In this document: positions 24,569 through 37,259 of the stretch, piece after piece
Position numbering within the stretch: the stretch's first letter is position 1
Layout of the letters: the number at the start of each line of letters is the position of its first letter
Source of the DNA: Crotophaga sulcirostris
Lineage: Eukaryota; Chordata; Aves; Cuculiformes; Crotophagidae
Assembly: GCA_013397455.1 (NCBI GenBank)
Contig: VYZB01000333.1
Location: 707,743-771,742 of the forward strand
DNA length: 64,000 nt
Reading direction: 5' to 3'
Notes under the pieces: model-generated
What the model was told of the DNA's origin: nothing
The model's input: only the letters and a program-made list of their open reading frames with translations
Database searches by the model: none
Made by a program: the position numbers and the translations under genes

Positions 24569-26007
24569 ATTTTTACAGAAAAGATAGGCCTTATTGTTAC
24601 GATAGGAACAGACAGGGTAGAAAACAAAGCCCCCATATTTCCAAATCGTACAGGCCACGGTTTAACAAGCAAAATACATGTTGGTTGCAGAGTGCAGGCA
24701 ATCCTAACGCGTGTTGGTTTGCCGCCCACCCTTAGCTGAGTCATCCCAGTGGCTTTGCATGAGGAAGTGCCTACCAACCTAAGGACTGCAATGAATACCT
24801 CCCCAGTTCAGAGCTTAAATTCAGCGTATTCCGAAACCAATAACTATGACAGCGTGGGAGAAAACAGGATGCCTGCCCCTCTGCCTTTCATATAGCAGAA
24901 GAGATACAGAGGAAACCAATGTATGATGAAATTACGTATGTTTCTCTTTAAGAAAAGTGACAATAGTAGCAGTCATTTTAAAAGTGTATTAGAAACAAAG
25001 ACAGAGCTTTGACCCAGATACAATCTAGCTAGTTCTGAACACGAAGACTCTTCCCAGGAGCAAACTGTGGACAGGGTGTTCTCCTAACTATATCCTAGTT
25101 TCTTTGGATTAAGGGCCCCAGTGTCATCCATGTGCTCAGTGTCAAGCTCATGGGGCATCTTGATGTCTAATGTACATTTGTTTTTCATGCTCCTGTGTAA
25201 CCATTTACAGGGATAATTTACCATGGAAGAAGAGTAAATTTCTGTGGATAAATGGTCTGGTTGAAACTGCTCTGGGGAGCCAAGCTTGATCATAATGTTT
25301 AGATCATATGTTCAGATGATCCTACGATTGTTCATATGATCATATGCTCAGAAGTGTTTTATTGGCTGCTTCCATATCAGGTAGAGATGCTAGCATCTCC
25401 AACCCTGCATCTTGCTGCTCATCATTACCTGTCTGCCACGGTTACCACTCTGTACTGTCTGCAGCCCCAGCTGCTCACCTAATCACTCCAGACTCGTTGC
25501 AGTTAAAGACTGCCTTAGCAGAGACCTATTATCTAAGCTGCTGAAGTTTTCAAGCTTATTTTGCAAGAACTACGTTAGGGCAACAGCAGTAGCAGTTCTG
25601 TCACAGCGATCGTGACTCACAGCTTGATGTGAGCTGGGGGCAATAAGCTTTTCAGCAGACACAACACCCATCAGACACCAATGCATGAACATAGCAGAAG
25701 AGCTTGCTCAGACATCTTGGCAGTATTAATGACAATATCCCCAAATCACCCTGGTGGGATTAAGCACGCGTGAAAGCTCTAGGAAGTTAAAACAATAGTG
25801 GCAAATTTCTTGTTCTAAAAAAGGAAATTTAAGGGAGCATAACAGGGCCAATGAAATTAAAACAGACTGGGCAAACTCCTGGTTTTAAGAACTCCTGTAA
25901 TAAGTTGATGCCTTATCCTCAGTACTCTAAAATTATCAAATGCTTATGCTGTCTGCACTTCAGAAATGACACACAGTGTCATGTGGTAGTGAAAAAACTT
26001 CCAGGAG

Positions 26008-26067
26008 GCAACAACCGGGTCATTTTTGCAACAATCGGGTCATTTTCGCAACAGCCGGGTCATTTTC
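26008..26067 (+). repeat. three-unit 20-bp minisatellite, each unit with GGGTCA
   Basis: Units GCAACAACCGGGTCATTTTT, GCAACAATCGGGTCATTTTC and GCAACAGCCGGGTCATTTTC are head-to-tail and differ at only three positions. Each has one CpG and one GGGTCA nuclear-receptor half-site in the same orientation. A RUNX-type TGCGGT follows immediately at 26068-26073. Confidence 0.92.
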
Positions 26068-27883
26068 TGCGGTTTTGGCTTGGGCTGGCAGAGCATAGAT
26101 AAAAGTTCAGACTGCTCAATAGCCCAGAACTCACTTAAAGAGTCAATTGAAGCCATGGTAGAAACTTGATCACCTTCTGTGAACGCTAGGCAAACTGCAC
26201 CAGTGTGGTTTGAAGTTGATTTCTCTTCCTTCAAATAAAATAGCTTGTGAATTGATTAGAGGTAATAGAATTATTGGATGTTAGCAAGGAAGGGGATTTA
26301 AGGAAGATGTAATGACACCATCAAAGCTTTGTTGGGTTGTTTTTATTAGCCTGAATCAGCTTAGAGTAGTCCTGACACTAAGAGGTTAGATGAAGTCTGT
26401 TACAGACTTGCCTATGGGATGAATGCATAACAAAATCCTTCATAAGGAGAAAAAAAAAGGAAAAAAAATCCCAGAGACACACACGAAAAAAAGGACGACA
26501 AGTGCAGTACTTCAACAGGGAAAATTTCCTCAGAAAGGAAGCAAGCAATGAGGCTAGGAGAGGAATAAATGGTGTAGAAATGACAATCGCTCTTCAGTCA
26601 GGGCCCATGACTGCACTCACTGCTGATAAGATCCAGCATGTGTCAGTTGTCAAGTGTCTCTTGTCACACTTCAATGTGAACTTTACAGCGAAAGGGGGAC
26701 AAGAGGCAGTGAAGGGGAAAATGGCATGGCTCAGAAGGACTTGTGCGCTCAGTGTGAAGCCATTTCAATTTTATATTCTAAAGGACTTTGTAGGTGATCC
26801 CATGAATGCAATTATTCTCACCTAATAAAAGCAACATATGCTAAGACAATTAAAAGATTTTATTATATATCTATTCATTGTATTTAGTTTTAGACAGCTG
26901 ATAAACCTAATTTGAAACAAGATGTTTGCAAGGCAGGAAGCAGAAATAATCGTGGTCTTTATAAGAATGCTAGGGATTGATTATATTCTTTATATAAAAA
27001 GGTGAATTAACAAACCCTTTCTCTACTAATGACAATTTCACTGGACAAATGAATAACCTAATTACAAAGCTCTCATCAAAGCAGCATAACTTTTGACTTA
27101 GTGTCCCGTTTGGGTGAGTGTACATTTAAGTGACTTTTTTACCCATCAGGAATGTCTACTTGCAGACGTATTCTGAGTTTGACATAAACTTCACATGCTC
27201 TCTCCTCCACCAAGACATTAAGGTTACCCCGTCACAGATTAAATCCTCTGCTTTGGGCAAGAAATACTGTTGCCCTGGTGATCAACAAGCTGAGTTTCTC
27301 TAGACTTGCGTTATTGAAAATAAACTTCTCAGCTCCAGAAACCAAACTGCCCTGGTCTGTAGTTTCCAGTGTAAAAAAGCTTTTGTGCTGTCAGCCCAAA
27401 TCAGGGCTTAGAACTGCTTCAGAACAATCTTAGCATCAGTGCTAATTTTGGAGAGCAAAGAAACACTTCTGGGTAGAGGATAAGAACATGGGTGAAGTTT
27501 CCTAGCTGACCTGGAGTGGAAGCTATGGTGCAGTCAGTCATTGTGGAAGCAAGAAAGTCGTGGGTAATCATGGCAAGATTTGCATATGACTGCAGTGACT
27601 ACCCTTGTTGAGGCAAATGAAGGGTATAAAGGGACTATCAGAATTAAGCAGAAATCGAACATTTCATGCATAACTAATATTATTGTGTCACCTAAAAATA
27701 TTATATCCCCCGCACACAGCAGTTGTGAATGGGTTCAAGCCCAATAAGCCCCAGGTGGCCAGGATTCCCAAAGGCAGACACTGCAAGTGAAAAACAACAC
27801 TGAGAACCTGCCCATTTTTTTCTCCTGCCAAATGAGCAATGTAAGAAAACAGACTCTGTATGATGCTCTACCTGCAACCACAG

Positions 27884-28360
27884 TCACAGAATCATAGAAT
27901 TATGGAACGGTTGGGGTTGGAAGAATCCTTAAAGCCCATCCAGTTCTACCCCCTGCCCCATCCAACCTGGCCTTCAACACCTCCAGGGATAGGGCAGCCA
28001 CCACTTCTCTGGGCAACCTGGGCCAGGGACTCACCACCCTCACAGCAAAATATTTCTTCATAAGATCTCATCTCAGTCACCCTCTTTCAGCTGAAAACCG
28101 TTCCCCCTCATCCTGTCCCTGCACTCCCTGATCAAGAGCCCCTCCCCAGCTTTCCTGGAGCCCCTTTCAGTACTGAGTGGCGGCTCTAAGGTCTCCCTGA
28201 AGCCTTCTCTTCTCCAGGCTGAACAAGCCCAACTCTCAGTCTGTCCTCACATGGTGCTCCTGCCCTCGAATTACCTTTGTGGCCTCCTCTGGACTCGCTT
28301 CAACAGATACGTGCTCTTCCTATGCTGAGGACTCCAGAACTCAACACAGGACTCCAGGTA
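27884..28360 (-). mobile_element. CR1 LINE fragment with small 3' deletion
   Basis: Begins GTCACAGAATCATAGAATTA, then GGTTGGGGTTGGAAGAATCC. It runs through the full ORF2 C-terminal block to ACTCCAGGTAACTCTAGG. About 40 bp expected between CCCTGCC and CCATCCAACC ('ATGGGCAGGGACACC...') is missing. Broken in all frames. Confidence 0.95.
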
Positions 28361-29170
28361 ACTCTAGGTAAATTCCAAATTTGCAAAATGAATTTTCAAT
28401 CTTCTTGACAACCTTAAACCAAGAGAAACAGTCAAAATGACCGGTTGCAAGCCAGCTAACTGCAATGAAAACTTCAGCATGGACCTAACAATCTTTCATG
28501 GCTGACAGCCCTCTAAATTCATTTGTGAAAATCCATTAACAGTGAAAATAAAAGGGAAAAGAAGAGGACCTAGGGAAGAAGAAGGCAAAAAAGGTATGTA
28601 CATTTCCTTGGTCTCCTCTGGTGTCCTGGATCAGAATAAGTTTGGTGAAACCTTTCATCAGAGTGCTGAGATGTTCTGCTGGTCCAGTTCTGGTAAAGCA
28701 GAATGAAACATCTATTCTATGTTGGCAATAGAGAAGTAAATTTGAGGAGTCTGTTGCACTGTGTGGGGAATAAGCCAGTTCCTAGCACCTCTCCCACGAA
28801 TTCTGGACAGTTCCATTGAAGCATTACCACTCTACCTACTCATAGCACAGCTCACAGTTGCAAATGCAACAACATGAGTGAGTTTTCTGGCATGAAATTA
28901 AGCAGGACCCACTTGAATCTGCCACAATGTCTGTTCTTGGTTAGAGCTACTTTATTTTCCCTTGGGTAAGGCTAGAAAATGAAGTATCAGTATCAGTCAT
29001 CTTCAGCAGGTACTCCAAGCTGGGTAGTGATATTGATACCAGCTACTGTAACTGGGACTTGCAATTGAGGAGCAAAATGGATTGAGATTAACTACTCTTA
29101 AGTCCTTAAAATAATTCCTCTTCACTAATGGAGCGACAGTATGATTTAATTCTACAATATCATGCATATG
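28361..29170. other. unique intron sequence
   Basis: Unique sequence between two CR1 copies; nothing recognisable. Confidence 0.5.
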
Positions 29171-29450
29171 AATCACAGAATCATTGAGGCTGGGAAAGAC
29201 CTCTAAGCTCATGCTGTCCAATCATCAGCCCAACCCAACCATGTCTACTAAACCATGTCCTGAAGTGGCACATGTGCACATTTTTTGAACACCTGCAGGG
29301 ATGGAGACTCCACCACTGCCCTGGGCAGCCTGTTCAAGTGCTTCATCTCTCTTTTGGTAAATAATTTTTTTGTAATATTCAACCTAAATCTCCCCTGGTG
29401 CAATTTGTAGGCCATTTCCTCTCATCCTATCCCTTGTTACTTCTACCCAC
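29171..29450 (-). mobile_element. CR1 3' fragment
   Basis: Left edge AATCACAGAATCATTGAGGC, then AAAGACCTCTAAGCTCATG, GGATGGAGACTCCACCACTG and CTGGTGCAATTTGTAGGCC. It is of the same 3'-end type as 23938-24150 and 59190-59720. Confidence 0.93.
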
Positions 29451-30471
29451 AGGAATTTTCTCTGAGCTACTTACCATTTACATGGGGAGATACTAGTAAG
29501 CTCAGTTTTATATCATGTAAAGTTGGTTCTATTGGCTTGCCTTCAGCAAGAAATAATGAAACACTGAGGCAGGAAAGCATTCGGACTTGGAGAGTATCAG
29601 ATGAAAGTGTCTTATAGAGAAGAGTATCATAATTGTTGACCACAGGTGTATAAGTACTCTTTGACTAATGATTTAGAACAGTGAAGCAAATGGAAAGTAT
29701 ATCTAAACCCAACAATCATCAGCTATTTTCCCACTGGTTCTTGAATACCTATGCAGAGAAAATATCACCAAAGATTGGGCTAACATGAACCATGACTTCT
29801 GAATAATATGGATATTTATCAGCAGCCTGTTACAGATACTCTTAGAAAATTAACTGTGAATCTGGTGCAGCACAGATCCTTTGCCTGGCTGGGGCACTGA
29901 AAAGCTGATCCTGTTTAAACCTTGGGCTATGATACAATGTAGGAACTCCCTGTTTTACTTTCCCGTCCAACAGAGCAACTCCACGGGATCCCACTAAACG
30001 GATCCCACCTTTCTTTACTTAAAGAATAGCAAAAGTCAGATTTTCTTCAGAGATTGCAAACACTGCTTTGCGGAAACATCTCAAGCATACACCTTGAACT
30101 TGAAACTATTTGCTTTAAAATTTTCTGGATCCTGGCAGTACATTTTTTTTTCTCTTTTATTAAAACCCCAGTCTTCTACTCTTCTTCCTTGTGGGAAGGA
30201 TCTTTTATTAAAACCTGCATGATTATTCCCTCATCCCTCCTGCTCCCCACTAGCTCACAGCCCTCTGTGCTTCCTTTGCAAATAAAAATGTGCAAAGGCT
30301 TGATGTGGAGCATGATGTAGATCACAGCTTCAAGGAATCAAAAAAACTTCTGTGCAAACTGGCTTTACACTATGAGTATGGGATGAAAAAACAGTGGCTG
30401 TTGTGAATGTTCTGTCTTGGTCTTTTTTTGAATATCCAGATTTGGAAGGAAACGATGAATCTCTCATCATT
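29451..30471. other. unique intron sequence
   Basis: AT-rich, with no repeat or coding feature. The 5' part of the open frame that runs into the CR1 copy at 30472 lies here and is incidental. Confidence 0.5.
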
Positions 30472-30945
30472 AAAGATGTCAAGATACTGGAGTGTGTCCA
30501 GAGGAGGGCAACGATGATGGTGAAGGGTTTGGAGCACAAGCCCTACGAGGAGCGACTGAGGGAACTGGGGCTGTTTAGCCTGAAAAAGAGGAGGCTCAGG
30601 GGTGACCTTATTGCTCTCTACAACTACCTAAAAGGAGGTTGTAGTCAGACAGGGGTTGGTCTCTTCTCTCAAGTGACCAGTGACAGAACTAAAGGACATG
30701 GACTCAAGCTTCGTCAGGGAAAGTTTAGGCTTGATATCAGGAAAAAGTTCTTCACTGAAAGGTTGATTGGCCATTGGAATGCGCTGCCTAGGGAGGTGAT
30801 GGAGCTACCAACCCTGGAGGTGTTTAAGAGGAGATTGGATGAGGCACTCAGTTTAGGTGATGGGTTGGTGTTAGTGTTGGGTTATAGGTTGGACTTGATG
30901 ATCTCAGAGGTCCTTTCCAACCTTGTAATACTCTGATACTGTGAT
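30472..30945 (+). mobile_element. young CR1 fragment with ORF2 C-terminus still open
   Basis: From AAAGATGTCAAGATACTGGA to the tail CCTTGTAATACTCTGATACT. The ORF2 C-terminal coding block stays open for about 155 residues within the element, with blocks such as [20 protein letters not shown] and [16 protein letters not shown] sequence. It differs from its sibling at 35094-35631 by a 3-nt and an 8-nt gap and scattered substitutions. No RT domain remains, so it cannot move itself. The open frame is a relic of recent insertion, not a host gene. Confidence 0.95.
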
Positions 30946-33222
30946 TATTTATATGACCAAAGTCTCTTTTTCACTTGGCACCTCTTTATGAACATAAAGT
31001 GGATCTGTGATGTTCCATGATATTTATTAAGAGGACATACTGCTACTATTTGGTACTATTTGCTACTATGTAGTCATAGAGCTGCTGTATGCAGCATTTT
31101 ATCCTGTAAGCATCTTAGACAACTGAACTGTGTCCCATGCAGCCTGGGATAAATGAGCAGCTTGGTGCACTATAGTATGCATGGATTATAAAAGTATTAA
31201 GTAATTTGATTTCCAAATACTGTGTTTATTGCTTGAAAACGTAGGATCGTTGCAAACATCACTGTATTTTGGGTATGGCTCTATCCTCTGAGTGTGAAAC
31301 AACTGTTCACAACATAGGGAAACCACATTAAAGTACTATGTTAATACACAATCACTGTGTACTTGGTGGGCTTTCTGGGGGAAGGTAATGATGACAGGCT
31401 TTCTGTTTGGCTTGGGGTTTGTGTGATTTTTGTTTGTGGTTTTTTGTTTCAATTGCCATGATGCTCTGCGAATGCTTGATGTTCTGCAGGGAGCGGGGGA
31501 AAAATAATATGTCACCTGATCTTGATACTGGCAAGTTTCCAAGCCCATCTGAGGTCCAAATCTATATGTACATAAAAAAGCAGGAAGCAGTCTTAAAAGG
31601 AAATGCTAATTAGCTTCCTGGGATTTCAAAATTTAAAAGCTTCTGTAATTTAATTTATTTTAGCAATTCTTTCTTTAAGGAATGTGAAAATTGGCCCTAC
31701 AGTTGAAACTTCAAACAAAACAGGATGAAGATGCAAAATCCCTACTAATATTGCTTATTGCACTCAATATGATTATAGTCATGCATTGAGGGCTGATCGA
31801 TAAAAGAGAATACATACATCAGTATGATGACTATAAAAGTAAAATGACTTCTGGTCAACTTTATCAAAATACTTAGAAAATCCTGAAGAGTATTAGCAGT
31901 ATTAAATAAAGAACAACGAGCAGTTTGAATAAGGAGACAGGAATAGGCTTTCAGTGGCAAGAGTGCTGTGATTTTCACATTGGCTGAAACATATATTAAA
32001 ATCTTCTGCATTATTAACAACAGTGAATACATCCTCTGGGGCACAGATAGCAATGAAAGTTCACATTTAACTTAAAGCATGGGCGCTGCTGAATAGAGGA
32101 AAAAAAGGCAGGCAGGAAAACACACAGAATGTTTATGAAGGACAAGGTAAGACAAACACACTATCATTTGTAAAACCAGGAGTTTGCAATACCATTGTCT
32201 TTATGCATATGATTTTCACACCAACAAGAGTCAGCTCTCAACAATTTTGGTTTTAACATTATTGCATTAAATAAAACTTTCAGTAGCACATCCAGTTCAC
32301 TGGATCCGGGACCCATCCCTTTCAGTAATGCACCCAGTAAACGCTCATGGATCCAGAATTAGGTGCTTCAAAGTGAACTCTGTGCAAAGGAGCCTTTTTT
32401 ATACCAGGCATCTATGGGTTCATCTTTTAATCCCTTCTCAACTACACTTTTAGTTCCATGCTGCTCTCCAGGAGGGAAATTTTCCCATTTCTCTGGAGTG
32501 AGCCATCTTGCTCAATGTGAACACCAAAAGTCCAAACACAGAAAAAAACCCATATTTACCATAGCTTGGTTTTCAAGCTACTACAAAATCAATTTAATAT
32601 TCCAGGAGCTATTGGACTTCACAGTTCAGGGCATGGGACTTTGCATATATTGAAATCTCAACTAGATAAAACTCTTCTGGCTGTTCGGCCAGGCCAGCAG
32701 TGTTATGCACACTGCCTGACAGCCTCTCACCTTGCCTTTATTATGAAAATTACACATTTTATCACATTCATGCAGAACGATTGCTTTCAGCTGGGGGCTC
32801 ACAAATACCAGTCATAAACACATTGATTTTTAACACACATCTTGTTTTATAGACAAATGCCAGTCACAATTGTGCATTTTTAGTTTTTGATGCAAAGCAA
32901 TCAGTTTGCTTTCTTGAACTTATGAAGAGTATGGGATAGCCAAACTGCTCAACTACACAAAATTGGTTTAGCCTGATCAGGGTGGACAAGTCCCTTGCTA
33001 AGTCAGAGCCATCAACCCTGTCTGTATTTACCCACCCTCTTACCCCAGGATTCATCAAGGGAGCTGAGGGAAACAGAGCTGCTCTGAACTGGTGAAAGCA
33101 ATAGAGGGCATGGCTAGGAATAACATCCACCACCCAGAAATCCACCAAGCTTGTTTTAAAATACATCAGTGGGATCTAGACTCAACTGAAAGCATTTCTG
33201 TGAGGGGTTACAGGAGACCCAG
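30946..33222. other. unique intron sequence
   Basis: The perfect palindrome GCTAATTAGC at 31605-31614 (homeodomain-type) is the only notable motif. An A/T-rich patch surrounds it. Confidence 0.5.
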
Positions 33223-33812
33223 GTCATAGAATCATAGAATGTTCTGGGTTGGAAGAGACCTTAAAGCCCATACAGTTCCAATCCCCTGCCTTGGGTAGGG
33301 ACACCTTCCACTGGATCAGGGGGCTGAGAGCCCCATCCAACCTGGCCTTGAATACCTCCAGGGATGGGGCAGAAACCACTTCTCTGGGCGACCTGGGCCA
33401 GGGCCTCCCCACCCTCACAGGAAAACATTTCTCCCTAAGATCTCATCTCAATCTCCCCTCTTTCAACTTAAAACCTTTCCCCCTCGTTCTATCCCTGCAC
33501 TCCCTGATCAAGAGCCCCTCCCCAGCTTTCCTGGAGCCCCTTTCAGTACTGAGAGGCTGCTCTAAGGTCTCCCTGGAGCCTTCTCTTCTCCAGACTGAAC
33601 AAGCCCAACTCTCTCAGCCTGTCCTTGTACAAGAGGTGCTCCAGCCCTTTGACCATCTCCGTGGCCCCGTCTGGACTCATTCCAACAGCTCCTTGTCCTT
33701 CCTGTGCTGAGGACTCCAGAACTGGACACAGGGCTTCAGATAGGGTCTCACCAGAGTGGAGCAGAGGGGAAGAATCCCCGTTCCCTGCTGGTCACACTTC
33801 TAAGGCGTGTCT
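33223..33812 (-). mobile_element. CR1 LINE fragment, ~590 bp
   Basis: GTCATAGAATCATAGAATGT and GGGTTGGAAGAGACCTTAAA lead through GGACACCTTCCACTGGATCA, the whole ORF2 C-terminal block, and the upstream segment ending near CCCTGCTGGTCACACTTC. The long plus-strand open frame here (33249-33710) is antisense CR1. Confidence 0.96.
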
Positions 33813-35093
33813 AGGTCTACGGGAACTGAAATATCTGTACCCAATGGAACCATGTAAGGGCAAGAGAGCAGAGCTGTGTCTTGATAGCTACTGCAGAGAA
33901 TTTGGAGGAATTAAGGTACCTTGTCTACTCCACTGAACTCTACAGCCCTGAAGAGAGATCAAAAGAATTTCTCTGGTTGGAAAATCAGCCTACAGGAACA
34001 ATTTATGCCTTAATAAAATAAATTAATAAAGAATTAGTGCCCTCTGATTGTTTTGCCTGATGATGGACAGATATTTTGTGGAGGCTTTAAAAGATGTGGC
34101 AAATGATAGGAATTTCCAAATTGAATATTTAGGCATCAATATTTTTATTAAAACCTTATGTAGGGAGAATTTTTGAGAATAAATTTCAGAGAAACATAAA
34201 AATTAAGGACACAGGATTACATTTAGAAAACATTTAGTGAAATACAGCCTGAGATGACCTTTGCATTTGAAACACCAAATGTGGCATTTAAAGGATTTTC
34301 CAAAAATTAAGCAACATGTAAGGTCAGGCTTCAGGATGAGCCTTCCTGTGTAAACCACAATCAGGTTCTTACAAGTTACACTAATGTAGTTTATTCTTCA
34401 TTTATCACATATGCGTCTTTATTTTAAGGTATATTTAAACTTTTTTTCACAATAAAGAAGGTCAAGATAGGTACAGAGCTTAACCTCTGTGTTGCTCTAA
34501 CATTTGGCTGGTATTTAAAGCCAGCATTTGTTGCCATGAAGCAGCCTTTTGAAAGATGATCACTGTACCTGAAATGTAGATAGTTATAAAAATGGCATTA
34601 ATTTGCTTAGACTGGGAGATTTTCACAGGAGAGCAACTAGCAGAAAACATTATGAAAATGTCCAAGAGGACTGGTAATTGAGTTGATTAGTATGACCTTG
34701 GTTATGAAGGTAATATAAGAGTGAACGGTGCTTAGACTGAGTTATAACCTTGCTACCTTGCTGGGAGATGTAGTGAGGTATGTAATTTGTTCTGGGTGAA
34801 GCCGAGCAGCCTCGTCTCTCCCTGACAGGGTAATCCACTCTGACCAGCAGAGCTTGGTTGGCCACTGCGCCAGCCCCAGCAGAGTAAACAGGGCAGGGTT
34901 GGGTGAGGGATGCTGAACTGTGCACCTTCCTTGCTACAATATGGTAATTTTCTGCTGGCAGACACTTTCTGATAAAAGTTTTCTTTTAGAATTAGGCAAA
35001 TTAAAAATAATTTTAAAAAACCCTTAAGAATGGAAACTTTTCAGTTGCCAAGCAGGGAATCTACATCCCTTTGAGTTAAACTCCAGAACTAAT
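33813..35093. other. unique intron sequence
   Basis: AT-rich, no recognised feature. Confidence 0.5.
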
Positions 35094-35631
35094 GTATCAC
35101 ACAGTATCACAGTATTACAAGGTTGGAAAGGACCTCTGAGATCATCAAGTCCAACCTATAACCCAACACTAACACCAACCCATCATCTAAACTATGGTAC
35201 TGAGTGCCTCATCCAATCTCCTCTTAAACACCTCCAGGGACGGTGACTCCACCACCTCCCTGGGCAGCGCATTCCAATGGCCAATCACCCTTTCAGTGAA
35301 GAACTTTTTCCTGATATCAAGCCTAAACTTTCCCTGATGAAGCTTGAGTCCATGTCCTTTAGTTCTGTCACTGGTCACCTGAGAGAAGAGACCAACTCCT
35401 GTCTGACTACAATCTCCTTTTAGGTAGTTGTAGAGAGCAATAAGGTCATCACCCCTGAGCCTCCTCTTTTTCAGGCTAAACAGTCCCAGCTCCCTCAGTC
35501 ACTCCTCGTAGGGCTTGTGCTCCAATCCCTTCACCATCTTCGTTGCTCTCCTCTGGACACATTCCAGTGTCTTGACATCTTTCTCAAACTGAGGGGCCCA
35601 GAACTGCACACAGTACTCAAGGTGAGGCCAT
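35094..35631 (-). mobile_element. young CR1 fragment, inverted sibling of the 30472 copy
   Basis: Tail GTATCACACAGTATCACAGT, then TTACAAGGTTGGAAAGGACC, ending upstream at GCACACAGTACTCAAGGTGA. Alignment by eye against 30472-30945 shows long identical runs and an estimated identity in the mid-90s percent. One in-frame TGA interrupts the ORF2 block of this copy (EERL reads as EE-stop-L). Confidence 0.95.
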
Positions 35632-36889
35632 GTATCTTTATTTACCTACTTCCCTGACCAAACAGTTCTGGTGTTGCTTCTTTATCCATCATGTTTCAAC
35701 CCTGCAATTGACTCCAGAAAGGCTGTAAAAAAAAATCAAGTTTTGTCTTGCAAAACGGGGCTTTATTTGTTCAGACACAGACAGAGCCAGAGACCTCAGT
35801 GTACAAGTGCTTCAATTGCCTTTTTTCCATTAGATTAACTGTGATAATTTAAAGGTGTGATATTTTAGGTGGCCTGCCTTTACAAGGAAAAAAGACTCCA
35901 AAAACAATTAGACAAAGAAAGTGAAGAAACAAAATTCTAATAATATACTATATATTATGAATATACATATACTTTGTACTATACTTTGTATTCATGCCCC
36001 TGTAAGTAAGCTGGATGTTATAGAAATTATCTATCAGGCATCCACAGAACAAGAGAAAAAGCAGTTACAGAAAGGAATTGTAAAAATTCTGCAAGTAATC
36101 CTTAAGCACTAAACATAGAACATATATTTTTAAAAAGTCAAGGAAAGGACCCAAAGCAACATCTTCAAAGTCAAAATGATTTACATATTACCCCTTTGCT
36201 TCCCTGACAAGATGTCGTGCTATTTTATTGCAAGTTTCACAAACGAATAACTGGCCAAGGTTCCCTAGAAGGAAAATGCCTACATAAAAGATTAAATTAA
36301 ATTAAAATTACACAGCTCAGGCTGTGTGCATCCAATGCAAACTCTGCTTTACTAGGAAACCAGGCACAGGTATTCAGCTAAAAATTGCCACATATTAGAC
36401 CATCATTTCAGACCGTATTTCCCCACAAAGCGCAAGTTGGCACTCTTGATTTCACAGCTATCAGGATGTCATCATATTCGTTTTCTCACGAAATCTGAGA
36501 AGATGGAAGGAGGTGTTTAGGAAATAATTGCACATTTTCTCTTAGAAATTAAAAAACCTCTCCTTTCTTCTCATTTATTGAAGTACCACAGAGAAATGGA
36601 GTTATAAATGGGTTTAGAAAATAATCCAAGACATCTAAAGGAACTGTCATCTCAATAACATTCCAAGTGTAATCATTTCAGGCACAGAGGAGCAGAAGCA
36701 GTTTCTGTATGTCCATGTATTTTGGAGACTTGCAAAAACACAAGGCACACTAAACTCAGGTGTTATACATTCGGCTCTCATTTCACAGAGCTAAAATCAA
36801 ATGGAATATTTAATTCTAAGAATAAAATAATGACCTGATCCAGAATCATGTAGCATGAAGATAGATTACTGTTGACATGTGGAGTCCCA
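35632..36889. other. unique AT-rich intron sequence
   Basis: Includes a very AT-rich patch at 35937-35995 and the pentamer tract listed below. Confidence 0.5.
36290..36309. repeat. short (TTAAA)n tract
   Basis: Four near-perfect units. Confidence 0.75.
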
Positions 36890-37095
36890 GTGAAATCCCT
36901 GGGATATTATGTGAGCCGAGCAGTCTGCCTGCGTGCTCACCACGCTCCAAACAGGGATGTTGAAACGGAGTTTGGGATGTTAATTCACAGTTACCATATT
37001 TAACACCACAGGTTTAATATCATTCCTCCTGTTGTTCTGAAGGTCAGTGGATCTTGATGAAATTTCCCCCACTCTAAATAATGTGCACAGCATTA
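36890..37095. promoter_or_regulatory. candidate conserved non-coding element
   Basis: Repeat-free and information-rich, with several CpGs (GAGCCGAG, CTGCGTGC, CACGCTCC, AAACGG) and TTAATTCACAG followed by ACACCACAG (RUNX-type). Conservation cannot be measured here. Confidence 0.3.
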
Positions 37096-37259
37096 AAGCA
37101 ACAACTCAGTCATTTTCAAGTTCTGCTGCTGATGGTTTCTATCTCAAAGTAAAATAAAAACCACTCCAGCCAAGCCCTGAGCTGTCTGTAGAAGTTTGCA
37201 AGCTACAAGCAGGAGAGATTTACTTGTATTTTACCAGTTCTGAGCTGACACTATTATCT

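Larger units (their letters stand above)
24151..27883. other. unique intron sequence with a short minisatellite
   Basis: The minisatellite at 26008-26067 and a PBX/MEIS decamer at 24559-24568 are listed separately. An A-rich patch is at 26448-26495. Confidence 0.5.

Noticed and set aside
30394..30936. 180-residue plus-strand open frame
   Set aside because: From 30472 on it is the CR1 ORF2 C-terminus; the first residues are unrelated intron sequence. Not a host gene.
33249..33710. 153-residue plus-strand frame (and the similar one at 59213-59677)
   Set aside because: Both are antisense readings of CR1 copies.
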